64,000 nucleotides of DNA from Ooceraea biroi (Eukaryota > Arthropoda > Insecta > Hymenoptera > Formicidae): positions 10,895,838 through 10,959,837 of the forward strand of contig NC_039516.1 in assembly GCF_003672135.1 (NCBI RefSeq), written 5' to 3'. The notes beneath the pieces are model-generated. The model searched no databases and had not been told where the DNA came from. It saw only the letters and a program-made list of their open reading frames with translations. This document shows, piece after piece, positions 1-12,095 of this stretch (positions within the stretch are counted from its first letter, which is position 1; each line of letters begins with the position of its first letter). A program made the translations under genes and the position numbers.

Positions 1-120
1 TTAAACGTTCGTTTGTATAAATAAAATCCAGCCGGAATTAACTGCGGAGCGATATTCGGCCAATCAAGGTTTACGTTTACTCCGATAAGCCAGGATATCA
101 TATTCATATAGTATATAGTA

Positions 121-1419
121 TTGGGTTGGCCAAAAAGTAATTGCGTTTTTTTTTATATAAATTAAAGGCGAATTTTTCATGGGAAACAAAAACTTTATTA
201 AACAATATATTGTCCATTTTGTTTGATTATCTTTTGCCATTTTTCAGGCAACTTCATGATTCCGCGCTCAAAAAAGTTCTTATCTTTTTCAGCAAAAAAC
301 AATTCCAACAACGATTTGATATCCTCATCAGCAGTAAAGGTTTTACCATTCAAGGCGTTTTGCAAAGAACGAAACAAATGGTAATCTGATGGTGCCAGGT
401 CTGGCGAATATGGTGGATGTGGTAACATCATGGTAACACGTCCCATCCAAGCTGCAACAATTTTTCACGAGTGACCAAACTTGTACGTGGTCTAGCGTTA
501 TCATGGTGAAACACAACACCTTTGCGATTCACCACTTCTCGACGTTTCTGTTTGATGGCATCATTTAATTTATCCAGTTGACGACAGTATACGTCTGAAT
601 TAATGGTTTGATTCCTTGCAAGCAGCTCAAAATACACAATACCTTTAAAGTCCCACCAGACTGACAGCATAATCTTTCTTTGGTGAATATCTGCTTTTCA
701 AGTGCTTTCAGCAGGTTCATCACGCTTGCTCCACGATCTTTTTCGTTTGACGTTGTTGTAGACGATCGATTTTTCGTCGCCTGTTATCATACGTTTCAAA
801 AATGGATCATTTTCCTCACGTTTCAAAAGAGAATCGCAGATGTCAATACGCTTAGTGAGATGAATTTCTTTGAGCTCATGTGCTACCGAAATATCGAGCT
901 TACTAACGTATCCAAGTCATTTTAAATGGTTTTCAACACTCGATTTCGATATGTCAAGATTCTCAGCAATCTCTCGTGTCGTTAAACGTCGATTGGAATC
1001 GATCAGTGCCTTTATTTTGTCATCATCAATTTCGATTGGCCTTCCTGAGCGTGGTGCATCTTTCACATTAAAATCTGCAGATCGAAATTTAGTAAACGAA
1101 TTTTGACACTGCCGCAGTTTTAAAGCATCTTCGCCATATACATCAGATAACTTTTTATGAGCTTGCACAGCGTTTTTCCCTTTTCGGAAGTAATAAAAGA
1201 AAATATGACGAAAATGTTCTTTTTGATTTTCCATTTTGAAATCGACGGCAAACAAACAATTGTTAACGAAATCGTGTACTTTCTTTTTGTAAAACAAGCT
1301 TGAACTGTGAGTTGTTAACCTACATAATGAATTTGCGGTTTAGAATGAAGTTAGTTACATTTCAAGACATGTATGTCCATCTATTGGAAAAAAACGCAAT
1401 TACTTTTTGGCCAACCCAA
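121..1419 (-). mobile_element. mariner-type transposon, copy 1 (degenerate)
   Basis: The element begins TTGGGTTGGCC and ends with the exact inverse GGCCAACCCAA. It is flanked on both sides by TA (119-120 and 1420-1421), the target duplication of the Tc1/mariner superfamily. Its 1299 bp is the usual mariner length. The inverted termini extend about 28 bp (TTGGGTTGGCCAAAAAGTAA and on). A broken transposase lies inside on the minus strand. A nearly identical copy sits at 34137-35432; I count by eye only about a dozen differences. The TIR looks like that of mariner subfamilies such as mellifera/cecropia, but the subfamily is not established here. Confidence 0.95.
198..1234 (-). pseudogene. mariner transposase pseudogene, copy 1
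   Basis: The reading starts at 1234 with MENQKEHFRHIFFYYFRKGK, the mariner N-terminal helix-turn-helix region (HFRH...FRKGKNA...Y). It is recognisable to the C-terminus at 198. The DDE motifs are visible in pieces: TGDEKS (first Asp), HHDNARPR (second Asp) and YSPDLAPSDYHLF (third Asp). If the shared insertion is ignored, the second-to-third spacing is the mariner D,D34D. Lesions are a private TGA just after SSVENHLK (about 917-919), a TGA at 698-700, and an 11-bp duplication-type insertion near 428-446 between WDVLP and HPPYSP that shifts frame. The last two are also in the copy at 34 kb. It is not functional. Confidence 0.93.
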
Positions 1420-1421
1420 TA

Positions 1422-3658
1422 TAATAGTATAATTAATAGTATGTAGCGTTTATCCGTGAAAAAGCGAAATTGCCTCGCTCGCGAAATACGCGCGTAATGC
1501 AAGTACCGCGCGCACCCGCGTCAACTGCGGTGATCCAGAAGATGCTTTTTTCATTACTCTCAGTACTATCGGAAATTAATAATAATTATACTTGATTGGC
1601 CGCGGACAAGACGATCCAGCAAGTAGATCTCAAAGAGCGCGTTGCACTCTCGCAGCCTGATTGCAATCAAATTCTAACGTGCAGTCCCTGCACCTAGTGT
1701 TAGTCGCGCAACGTAATAGTCACGATACGGAGCGTATTTATTATGACGTACGAGAGATCCGCGATCTCTGCATTTTATACCTGTTATTAGCCGTGTTGTC
1801 GATGCTTCTACGCAACATTGTAACATGCAGGCGGTACTAATCTAATTTCTTCTTACACAGCGGATCAAAACATCGCGCGTACGAAACCTATTGCCGCGGA
1901 AATTGATCCTCGTGCCGATCCGTGTACTGATTGTCTGATTAGGTTCGTCGATCGTGAAACGCTGCTTTCTTTAATTACTTAATTCATTAAATAAAACATG
2001 AACCAGCCTGCAGCAGGAAGCGCCGGAGCAGTGTCCACTATCGCGCCGTTATCGCCATGTAAAAGCTCGTGTTACTTCTAATTATACGGGAAATATGCAA
2101 TTTACCGCGAACGGTTTCTATAATAATCAGTATGGTAAATAGACGTAAGTGCAAACTGTTGCGTCTCGGCTAGAATCCACCATGAAAAAAGCAGAGCACG
2201 GATAAAATTATACTCTGCTATCGAGGCTTAGTATGGTGACGCAAAATATGTATCACACATTTCTCTCCTTGCAGGTCTTCGCGTTAATCCGTTCAGTCTC
2301 TCTCTTTCTTTCGTATGGCCGTGAATAATTTCTACATCGTCAACGTAGATCCCCGGGGGCCAACCTAACACCCGCGTCCCTCTCCCTGTCCCTCTCGGAG
2401 GACCCGAACGACCGAACACCGCTTCACACCTCACAGGCAAATTGGATCCGCCGACTAGAATCGTGTCTGCCTATGTCGTCGGCGTTCTTTTGCGGTTTAA
2501 ATCGGGGTCAATTTGAAAGTTAAACGAACTCTCGCGCGGCGGGCATTCTATCCTTCCTTCGCACGCAGCCGATTCCGAAAATCCTAATTTAGATGGGTGC
2601 GAGGTCGGTACCTTTGATGGCGCAATCACAATGAAGGGCGCCGTTCCGCAATCGCAAATTTTAAATATCGCCTTGTTACCGAGTATTCTTCGCTCGTACG
2701 CATATTTACGGCTGATACACCTCCGCGAGCACGTACGCATGTATCGGCGACTTAAACTCCACATGCATATTATGGGATCACTCACAAAATAATGATTGAC
2801 TGAACGCCCATCATCAATGGGTTCAATTTGCAAAACTGAGAGACATTTTTATATTTTAATATATCAAAATAAGATTTAAAGTCCGAAATCATAAGTAGAA
2901 ATTAAATAAAATAAAAGATTTGTGCAGTGATCTTAGAATTTATCTTTTTATTTAAGAGAAATGATAAAAGAATGAGAATAATTGGGTACTGGCAATGTCG
3001 CCCGCCCTTTCTTGCGAGAAGACCCAGTGCAGACAGCTTTGACGCTAATAAGCACATCGCGCGAAATTACGAAATGCCTCCGTGAAACGATATATCCGCT
3101 GGTTATTATTCACTGTTACTCTCGCGTTGATTGTAGAGCTCGTCGACTTTTCAGAAGGCAACAGCATACGGAAGTGCACGGCTGTCAGCTTATTACTCGC
3201 ACGAATGAAATGCGTAATAAGCGTAATAGTATTTAAGAATCAGTTGGGGCAGTATCGCGGATGCAGACAAGTGTTTGTCGCGGATTTCTTGAACAAACCG
3301 GCATGCATTAAAATACACGCCTGCGTATGTAATCAGCATATATTTATGTGTGCACTTGTCATGTTTAGTTATACATCAAATTGTTGAAACACGTTGAGGG
3401 CATTTCGATGTAAAGATAAGATCAATCTATAATAAACTCTAATTAAAGAATTATTTAGTTTTAATACTTGATATGAATACTTTAAAATTATAGCATTAAT
3501 TGCAGTTTTGCTATAATTGCACGCGATTATAAATGTGTAATACTTGCACACGTTTCTGTAATTACTGATTTGCAAACGAAATAGTCGCAAACGGCAAGCA
3601 AGACAATCTTCTCTTTTCTTCCAACGGTATTTTCAAAATAAGATATTTTCATGAGTTA
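1422..3658. other. Non-coding stretch, no gene recognised
   Basis: AT-rich DNA with a more GC-rich patch around 2230-2830. The short open frames here show no domain, no plausible splice pairing and no codon pattern. A pyrimidine-rich AG resembling a splice acceptor occurs near 1845-1860, but the frame after it closes quickly. I see no supported feature. Confidence 0.5.
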
Positions 3659-3660
3659 TA

Positions 3661-4768
3661 CAGGGTGGGGCAATAACTATTACCACCTTAAATATCTTCT
3701 AATTTATAAGGTCCAGAGGAAAATTTATGTAATCAAAATTATACGGTACGAAGGGGGCTAACATATGGCAATAATAATTTTGGTCCTGGTGGAGGCGCTT
3801 CGAAGATATCAAGGTCACCTTCATTTTTTTTAATAGGTTCGGTATGTTTTTTTCCATAATTTTATAGAGGAGCTTAAAACAAGTACGGAACTCATGACAC
3901 AAAATTATTGAACAAGATTAAATGTAAATGAAAACGATAAAAAATATATTTTTATATTAAATGAAATTTACGTTTAAAAGATGTATGAAATGACGCTTTA
4001 TCAGTAATATGTTTTGTCGGAATGTTTTGATTTTGACATTCCTCATAAATGAGGATCAACTTGTTCTTCAAACGGATACATCGATGAAAATAAATAGGAT
4101 TTTAAATGTTCGACGCGAAGGCTGAGTGCGATTAGGATATCGTTCAGCGTATAAATTTTGCGCTCTCACTGAATTTTTTGACATTCTCCATCATGTCGAC
4201 TTGTTCTTCAAATGAATACATCTTGCACGATTGACTTATCTATCGATACTACTTTTTATGTTTATCTTATCCTGTGAACTTATTAAGATGGCCTTCAAAG
4301 GGTCTTTGTTTTCATTGAAATAAGTTTACGTCACTATTTATTTTCATCGATGTATCCGTTAGAAGAACAAGTTGATCCTCATTTATGAGGAATGTCAAAA
4401 TCAAAACATTCCGACAAAACATATTACTGATAAAGCGTCATTTCATACATTTTTAAACGTAAATTTCATTTAATATAAAAATGTATTTTTTATCGTTTTC
4501 ATTTACATTTAATCTTGTTCAATAATTTTGTGTCATGAGTTCCGTACTTGTTTTAAGCTCCTCTATAAAATATTGAAAAAAACATACGGAACCTATTAAA
4601 AAAAATAAAGGTGACCTTGATATCTTCGAAGCGCCTCCACCAGGACCAAAATTATTATCGCCATATGTTAGCCCCCTTCGTACCGTATAATTTTGATTAC
4701 ATAAATTTTCCTCTGGACCTTATAAATTAGAAGATATTTAAGGTGGTAATAGTTATTGCCCCACCCTG
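3661..4768. mobile_element. Foldback element with CAGGGTG termini
   Basis: Two long inverted arms (about 3661-4100 and 4335-4768) are almost perfectly complementary. They begin CAGGGTGGGGCAATAACT and end with its inverse, and TA flanks both sides (3659-3660, 4769-4770). The unpaired centre is roughly 230 bp. The arms contain a short internal palindrome (CCTCATAAATGAGG, near 4041 and 4378). No transposase is recognisable inside. The TA duplication and CAGGGTG end suggest a non-autonomous Tc1/mariner-superfamily element. Confidence 0.88.
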
Positions 4769-5050
4769 TATATAGTAATGATATCACCGAGTTGTCAATT
4801 CGTTGTCCATGAAAAAATAACTAGTTCCACGAGATATGAGATACCAATTGCTTTAATTATAGCAATGTAAAAACATCAGAAAATCGGATTATATGGACTT
4901 TTCGCATATATACACCGTTAATTATATTGTGCTTAATTATACTGTACACACAAAACTGACAGTAAATTGGCTCGCTGATTATCGCGCATTTCAGCTGATA
5001 AAATCTTTCTGAAAACATGCATGAACGTTACATAAAGTTTGTCGACTTAC

Positions 5051-5109
5051 GGTTCGGAGAGCCAGCAGCTAATTGTGGTCCTCGATGGTCACTGCTAACA
5101 GACGTTGAT
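5051..5109 (-). other. Putative internal coding exon of a minus-strand gene
   Basis: Read on the minus strand, a long polypyrimidine tract ending TTTTTTTTCAG precedes 5109. A strong donor (ACC|GTAAGT) follows 5051. The 59-nt segment between them has one open frame (STSVSSDHRGPQLAAGSPN). No domain is recognised. The splice signals are good for so short a piece, but no neighbouring exon could be identified, so it may belong to a gene extending left of the window or be fortuitous. Confidence 0.35.
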
Positions 5110-7334
5110 CTGAAAAAAAAATAAAAACTCATGTTAGATATTTATATGCACTAATAATAAAAATACAAAATGATAAAAATCAATACGATAATCATAAAAA
5201 CTAAAAGTGCATAATCTCACATAGATTACTTTTATAAAATCTTGGATGGATTTTCTTATAGATATAGTATTTCTTTGTCCAATTTATTTATGATTATAAC
5301 AATCGATCGATTTAATCTGTTAACGAGAAACGAGCTTTTGTTTGCTCTATTCATCTGATTTAAGTATCTTTATATAAATCAAGCCGCCTACGTTCGATTG
5401 AGGAAGTTCTCAGGAAGAAAATCGCATCGTGGCGAGATAGCATCGGCGCCCGGTTGCGGCTGATTTCCACGAGAAACGAAGCATGCGGGGGCCCCCCCGG
5501 CTAATTATCTTAAATACTTAATTTGTACCCTGTGGAATTCGAGGATTCTCGCCGCGGTGGTGCAGCTTCAAAGGCGGATCGCGGCGAATGGAAATCGGAG
5601 TATGGAGATCATGTCGCGAAGAGGTGGTCGCCAAGATCCGATCGGATAAGGGTGGATTTAATGACACGAATCGGCGATTATTCAGGGCGTTGGTCACGTT
5701 CCTGGTGACCCTTTAGCGGCGTTCGTTTCTCGACTAGGAAAAATTACGGGAAGAAGCTAAAAACGATTTCTTCGCGCGATATGCACGCAAGACTATGGTG
5801 CTGAAGTCTTTGGAAAAATAAAATGTAGTAGAATGCATAAATGATGGTGAGAAGCAGAGATGCTACGATCTAATCAGCTATCCTTTCCTACAGCTATTTA
5901 TTTACTCAATGTAACTCTATCAAGAATATATAGGAATATTTTATCATCTACTTCTGCGAGGAAATATTCTACAAAGATATTTACACAAATACTTCCACGA
6001 GTTCTAGCATCGATGGTTTTCGCATCGACAAGGCGTTTCATCGAATCATTCGTCAATTTCAGCGCTCTTATTTTATTCTTTTGCATCTCGCGCGAGGCAG
6101 AGAGTTTCTCATCGCACGAAGTGGCGGAGAAGAGGGCGAAAACACAAGTGTAATGAGGCGAGCCGACCCACGCAATCGATAAGTAGAGCTGCCGCAGGGT
6201 GTCCCTTGATGAGACGCGATTCCAGACCAACCTTTACCCATCGCGATAGATAGTGAGCATACATAAATTAACACGCGGTCGGGCGAGCCGAGTCGAAGAT
6301 AAGCGGGAGCGATTATGGTGGCTCAACGGACACCCAGGGCAACCTCGGATCTCCCTTTCTGCCAGCAACCGGCCTGGCCTGGACGACTCACGATTCAATA
6401 AAATCAAACGAGTCGAATAAATAGCGATAAAGCTCGCTAAAGAGTTTGTCCGCGCCTGAATTTTAATATTACTGTCGCCGCTCGCCCTTGAGCCTCCGCT
6501 CGCTCCGGTGTCCCACGAGGATCTGAAGAGGAGCAATTCCCCCTCAACGAACATGGAGAACAATATGTGTATATTAACTTTATGAAGCGGAGATCGCGCG
6601 AATATGACGTTTATTAAGTGATAACTAAGGAGAAGATGCGCGTTCTCCATTTCGTATTTTACACGGATGCGGCTTGGAAGGCTCGAGATGGGCGCATTGG
6701 TCCAGCATCGAGCGCGCGCCAGACCATAGCCTTGTGTCAGCCGAAAACGATTCTCGTGCGACGTCAAACAACAGCGGGGGGTTGCTTCTTCCCGGAGCTC
6801 GGCCGGCTTTCGAGTTTAATTAGCTAGCGGTCTTATCGAGAGACGGGGTGTCGCACATAAATACATCCGGGTGACTCCGGGATGGTCGGTCCCGGGGTGA
6901 GCCGATTCTCAGATTTTCTTCTCGCCGCGAAGCAACATCTTTTTTCTCTTCTTTTCGGACGATTTCACGGTACACATGTGGCCGCTCTCACGTGACGATC
7001 GGGACCGATGTTCCTCACTCTGTCTGTCAGTCGTGTCATCGTTGGACGCGTAAATCCTAGAGATACTCCGAAAGGGTTTCATTGACATGTGCACCGTCAC
7101 GCCGAGATGTTTTTACAGTGTCCCTTTATGATTTATTAACGATTTATAAAATGCATGTGAAAGAGCTGTCTAGTTTACATAGAGTTGTTTGATCTCACTC
7201 TACTGAGAAGACGCGGTAGTTTCTTGAGAAGCTTCAAATGTAAAGTGATTGCTTGAAACTCTCAAAAGGTGGAGTAAAAATCGATTATATTATTGCTTTT
7301 GATCGATAAAATTATTTCATTGATAACTCGAATA
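5110..7334. other. Non-coding stretch
   Basis: Mixed AT-rich and GC-richer DNA. A 177-codon frame on the minus strand (6234-6767) has no recognisable domain and biased Arg/Ser/Leu composition as expected of a chance frame. A GGGGGCCCCCCC run occurs near 5490. I see no supported gene. Confidence 0.45.
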
Positions 7335-7336
7335 TA

Positions 7337-8097
7337 CAGGGTGTCCCGGGTTTTAACCGACAAACTGCGGGAGTATATTCTACTAGTGGAAATAAGAAAA
7401 AATTCTTATATCGAGTTTGCTTAGAAATGCTTTATTACAAAGTTATAAACCAATATTGAAAAGAAATATGAGATAAGTAACAACGGAACATAGTGTAGAA
7501 TTTGGAAGGTCGAAGATGTTTATGTTACGTGTATTCACATGTATTCATGTTCACTATGTTGAAACGATTCAGTATGATTGTTACTTTCACAACAGTAGCT
7601 GTTAGATTTCAATCGTCGTGTGAACTAGCAATTACTATCAGAATGCCAAAAGTGTTTTCAAATGAGGAATACACTGATATTCATTTCGTGTACGGATTCT
7701 GTGACGGAAATGCACGAGCTGCCGTACGAAAGTATCAACGTAGATTTCCTAACAGGAGAGTACCAGATAGATTTAAAGCAACGAATTACTAATTCAGTTA
7801 CTGAGATGCAACAAAATTTTCAGGAATGTCGTACCGTAACAAATTCTGTACTACGTCGATGTCTAGCTTGTATCGATGTGCAAGGACAACATTTTGAAAT
7901 GCGTCACTAAATCATTGCGTAGATAATTTTTATTTTTGTGAAAAAATCCGTTGTTACTTATCTGATATTTCTTTTCAATATTGGTTTATAACTTTGTAAT
8001 AAAGCATTTCTAAGCAAACTCGATATAAGAATTTTTTCTTATTTCCACTAGTAGAATATGCTCCCGCAGTTTGTCGGTTAAAACCCGGGACACCCTG
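7337..8097 (+). mobile_element. CAGGGTG-ended Tc1/mariner-superfamily deletion derivative
   Basis: Inverted termini of about 150 bp (CAGGGTGTCCCGGGTTTTAA at the left, its inverse at the right) are flanked by TA (7335-7336, 8098-8099). The interior, about 7500-7915, carries remnants of a transposase gene on the + strand, described separately. At 761 bp it is far too short for an autonomous element. Confidence 0.9.
7643..7910 (+). pseudogene. Remnant DUF4817-type transposase, catalytic core deleted
   Basis: Starting at 7643 the frame reads MPKVFSNEEYTDIHFVYGFC followed by DGNARAAVRKYQRRFPNRRVPDR. This is the N-terminal helix-turn-helix (DUF4817) pattern common in insect Tc1/mariner-like transposases. 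Near 7767-7771 the reading switches to another frame (YQIDLKQRI...EMQQNFQECRTVTNSVLRRC...HFEMRH, stop at 7908-7910), which resembles the extreme C-terminus of such proteins. The whole DDE domain is missing. The family match is from memory of the motif and should be confirmed by profile search. Confidence 0.75.
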
Positions 8098-8099
8098 TA

Positions 8100-9583
8100 T
8101 TCTAGAGGAAAGATGTGGTAAAATTGACTGAGATGAATTGATACGTATCTCGTAAAATAGGAATTTCCAAATGTGAAATTAGAAACGACGTAGATGAAGT
8201 AATAAATAAAAGCCGCGTATTCTCGCGGTCGTATATTCCCCGAAGCAGGTTTCCGTGGAACGTATCTATCTTCGAGTATGTTTTTACGCACATAAAATAC
8301 GTGCACGTAATCGAGATGCATCTGGATAGATAAATTATATCCCAAATCAGGTATATCTTTTGTTCTTTTAGCTATAGTGTTTTCATTCGAAGAGAATAAA
8401 GATACTACCTTTAGAAAAGTACTCCCAGAAATATCAAATCAAATAACAAAGATATTAAATATAATGTATCACATGTATGAGTGATCTCAAAATTACGTTT
8501 CAGAACTTTGTTCCACGAAAATATCTCGATATGCTGAGAATCCACGCAGCATCTACATTTTTTCCAAAATACACAAATTAATATGACGAACGACATATCT
8601 CAGATCATCAAGATCCCGCGTTCGAATAACGGGGATACAAAGTTAATCCGTTTTTTCCGTTTTCTCCGGGTCCAGTTTCTCCGATCTCAGATCAAGTACC
8701 CCGTTCGATACATTATCAGCCTCGAATCTGGGTGGATTCTCGTTAAAATCAGACACGGCGCTCGTCCCCATTCGGCCTCGTCGTACATCAGGTCCATGAG
8801 CGCAGCCACGAGGTTCCACTCACCCCTCGTCCACCCACTCACGCGCGCACAGACGCTCTTACACGCAACTCCTTCTCCCGGGACCCTCTCCCCCTTCCGT
8901 GACGGGTCGTTACAACATAATTCAAGCCGCCGACACGAGCACAAATATTATGATAGACGGTCGTTTTATGTACCGCGCACGGGTCCGTGTCGGAAGGTGC
9001 AAGAGAAAAGGGTGGAGAAGCAGAGGGTCCGAGACGGTCTCTCACTCTACGAGTCCATTCGAGCTCCGTCTCGTTCGGAAGGGCAAAGGGATATACTCGG
9101 GCGACCCTCTTGTGGCGGCGGCGGCGACGACGAACTGGTGGCTCGTGGGTGACCAGTGGGCGTTCGATGGAATGCTCCTAAATAATCCCACAGCGAGATG
9201 GAACCCGCCCCGGATACACTCGCGGCCGTAACTCTCACCCTTACCCTCCACTCTCTCGCGGAGTCCTCGGTTTTCGCCCTATGGGAATTCACGCGGCTTA
9301 ACGGCCAGTCGCGCGAACGAGATCGTGAATGTCCAAGCCCGGCTCGACGATTCTCGGTGATGGAAACCGGCGCGACGCGGTCACCAAAACGGTTTTGTGT
9401 CTTCTTCTTTTCTTTCCTTTCTCATTCGAGGTGGAATGAAAGTGAGGGGACCGATAGGAGATTCGACAGTTTGGCAATTACTACGCCGAGGTTCGGAAAG
9501 CCTATCGGGTATTGCGGCAATTGAAGAAGTACTCTGTGGACTTGAGTGAAACGGACACTCGCTTTTCGATAAAAGAAACGATG
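8100..9583. other. Non-coding stretch, GC-rich in its second half
   Basis: The stretch 8690-9330 is GC-rich and therefore open in several frames on both strands (frames of 60-190 codons overlap each other). None shows a domain, and mutual overlap argues against coding. It could hold a promoter or CpG-rich regulatory region, which cannot be decided from sequence alone. Confidence 0.4.
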
Positions 9584-9585
9584 TA

Positions 9586-10871
9586 TTGGGTCGTCCGGAA
9601 AGTTCGTGCCGATTTTTAAGGAAAATTCAAAGGCAACATTTTTTTATGTCGATAAATATTTATTGACTTATGTATGCACCGTTTTGTTTCACAACCTTTG
9701 TCCATCTTTCACGCAACTGGAAGATTTCATTCTCCCAGAACTTCTTAGGTTTCTCGGCAAAAAACTCCTCAAGGTGGTTTTTTATGTCGATCAAAGAGTT
9801 GAAGTTCTTGCCGCTAAGAGAATTTTGCAAAGACCTAAATAAGTGAAAGTCTGAAGGTGCAATGTCTGGTGAATACGGTGGGTGAGGTAGCACATCCCAG
9901 CCAAACTCCAACAATTTTTGTCGGGTAGTCAAAGAAACATGAGGTCTGGCATTGTCCTAATGGAACACGACGCCCTTCCTATTAGCTAATTCTGGACGTT
10001 TTTCCTGAATCGCTGTCTTTAATTCGTCCAGTTGCGAGCAGTACTTATCTGCATTTATCGTTTGGTTGTGTGGTAGGAGCTCATAATATAGGATTCCTTT
10101 CTAATCCCACCAGACACAGAGCATGACTTTTTTTGGATGAAGGCCGGCTTTCGGAATGGTTAATGCTGGTTCATTTCGCTTACCCCAGGATCTTTTTCGT
10201 TCTACATTGTTGTAAATGATCCATTTTTCGTCACCCGTCACTAATTGCTTCAAAAATGGTACGTTTGCGTTGCGCTTGTACAGCGAGTCGCAGATGGAAA
10301 TGCGATCCATTAAATTTTTTCGGCCAAATTATACGGAACCCATACATCATAGCGACTTACGTAACCAAGCTTCACTACATGATCGTGGACAGTGGTTTTC
10401 GATATTTTCAGTATCTCTGCTAATTCACGTGTCGTGTAGCGCGGGTTATTCTCGATCAGTGTCTTGATTTGGTCATCATCAGTAGTAGAGGGTCTGCCCG
10501 AGCGTTCTTGGTCTTTAAGGTTAAAATCACCAGCTCTAAACTTAGCGAACCACTTACGTACGGTTCTTTCAGCTAAAGCGCCTTCTCCGTAAACAGAACA
10601 TATCGAATTTGTTGCTTGTGAGGCATTTTTGCCTTTCCGGTAATAGAAAAGCATCAAGTGTCTAAAATGTTCTTTGTTTTCTTCCATCTTCAAAAGAGTA
10701 CAAAACTGACACGAATCAATTTATCTCAAAAAACTTTTTTCCTAAAGATGCGTTGAAATGTCACCTTTAAGCATATGTATATAAATCGTATGTTTTCAAT
10801 AACATTGATATATTCAGACATGTTCCAACGCCATCTATTAAAAATCGGAACGAACTTTCCGGACGACCCAA
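9586..10871 (-). mobile_element. mariner-type transposon, second family (degenerate)
   Basis: Termini TTGGGTCGTCCGGAAAGTTCG and its inverse CGAACTTTCCGGACGACCCAA (slightly diverged inward) are flanked by TA (9584-9585, 10872-10873). The length is 1286 bp. The TIR differs from the 121-1419 family, so this is a separate mariner lineage. A decayed transposase lies on the minus strand. Confidence 0.95.
9660..10693 (-). pseudogene. mariner transposase pseudogene, second family
   Basis: Begins MKMEENKEHFRHLMLFYYRK at 10693. It contains the first catalytic Asp in LVTGDEKWIIYNN, the WWD region at about 10101, and the third Asp in YSPDIAPSDFHLFRSL. It ends KQNGAYISQ at 9660. Lesions are a one-base frame slip at 10310 (stop and next ATG overlap as TAATG), a TAG at 10101-10103 just after CVWWD, and a TAG at 9957-9959 immediately before the second catalytic Asp of the DNARPHV motif. 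The N-terminal 127 codons are intact. Confidence 0.93.
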
Positions 10872-10873
10872 TA

Positions 10874-12093
10874 ATAACTTGCCAATAATGCAATTAATGA
10901 CCGCAACTTTCTACGACACGCATTACGTTCGCACGATGCGACACCAATATACTCTCTCGATAACTGCATATTTTTTGGAGATCCCTTCTCATGCCCTCTC
11001 GTTCCAATCTCAACGCCTCGCAGCGGGATGCTCGTCAGGATCTTTCCCTCGTCTGGCACGTGACGCTAGAAGAAAACGACGCGTCCGCGCGGCCGGGGTT
11101 AAGAAGACAATTCGACGGGAGGAAGAAGATTACTCGACTTCGCGTTCAAGAACCACCGGTGCTCTTCTTCTCTACTTCTCCCCCTCCGGGTAATGTCTTC
11201 TCGCGTGGAAGACACTGACGTCGTATTTCGCGTGCTTTACGAGCGCGGTTTCTTCTGACATCGTCGGAACGAGAATACACGCGGCGGGGATCGAACGGCC
11301 GGTGCCAGTTCGCAACCTCAGACACCCGGGACACGAGCGGAGCGGACCGTAAATCAGCTCGTTCGAACATCCAGCCGTTCCTCGATGATGCACCTCGAGA
11401 CGCATTCCGTCATCGGACGACGGGGAAATCCGTTCGCCAGAATTAGCAACCTCATCGACGAGGAAAATCGACCTCATCGCGTCCACGATTTGCGCCGTTC
11501 GACCATTTCGGGGATCACTAACTCAGAATTCCTCAGGCAAATTGTTCCCATCCGAGCGTTGTTCTGTTTCTCGTGATGCTGTAAATCGATTACATCAAAG
11601 AATCGGGATGTGTGCAAAATTCATTCCGTTCGCGGTCGGACGTAGATAGAACCCGCTTGCGAGAGAGAGGAAAAACATTCGCCGCGTTTTCTGTTCCTGC
11701 TGGAAAACACAAATTTTCCTGATCACCGAACGCGTTGGCGTCTATCCGGTATGCACCGGAAAACGGAAAGTGCTGAGCATTGATTTCCGGCTCTCGCCCG
11801 TTTACCGTAATTTGCGCTCTTCCGGCCGGCAAAATTACGATTTCGATGTCTGCATTTACCGCGATGCGCACCTAGGCTTTCCTTTACGACTTGTGTTTTT
11901 CGGCTCTATCATTTTACAGCTCCGTCGGTTTCGTGCGTGAGGCAAAGGTAAACGGTAGGAGAACCGGCTAATTGGCCACTTTCATTGCATTCGTAAAGAT
12001 AACATGACATCCTTAGTAGAGAAAAGTGATTAAAGTAACTGTATATCGAGAAGAAAAGAGATATTGATAGTTTTTGAAAATTATAGGTATATG
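10874..12093. other. Non-coding stretch
   Basis: A moderately GC-rich segment (about 10990-11870) gives overlapping open frames on both strands, none over 104 codons and none with a recognisable motif. No repeats or RNA genes were seen. Confidence 0.4.
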
Positions 12094-12095
12094 TA

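Noticed and set aside
6234..6767. 177-codon minus-strand frame
   Set aside because: No domain, no splice context, composition of non-coding DNA; overlaps other frames.
8583..9300. Overlapping frames of up to 189 codons on both strands
   Set aside because: A stretch of high GC opens most frames at once; none has a recognisable motif.
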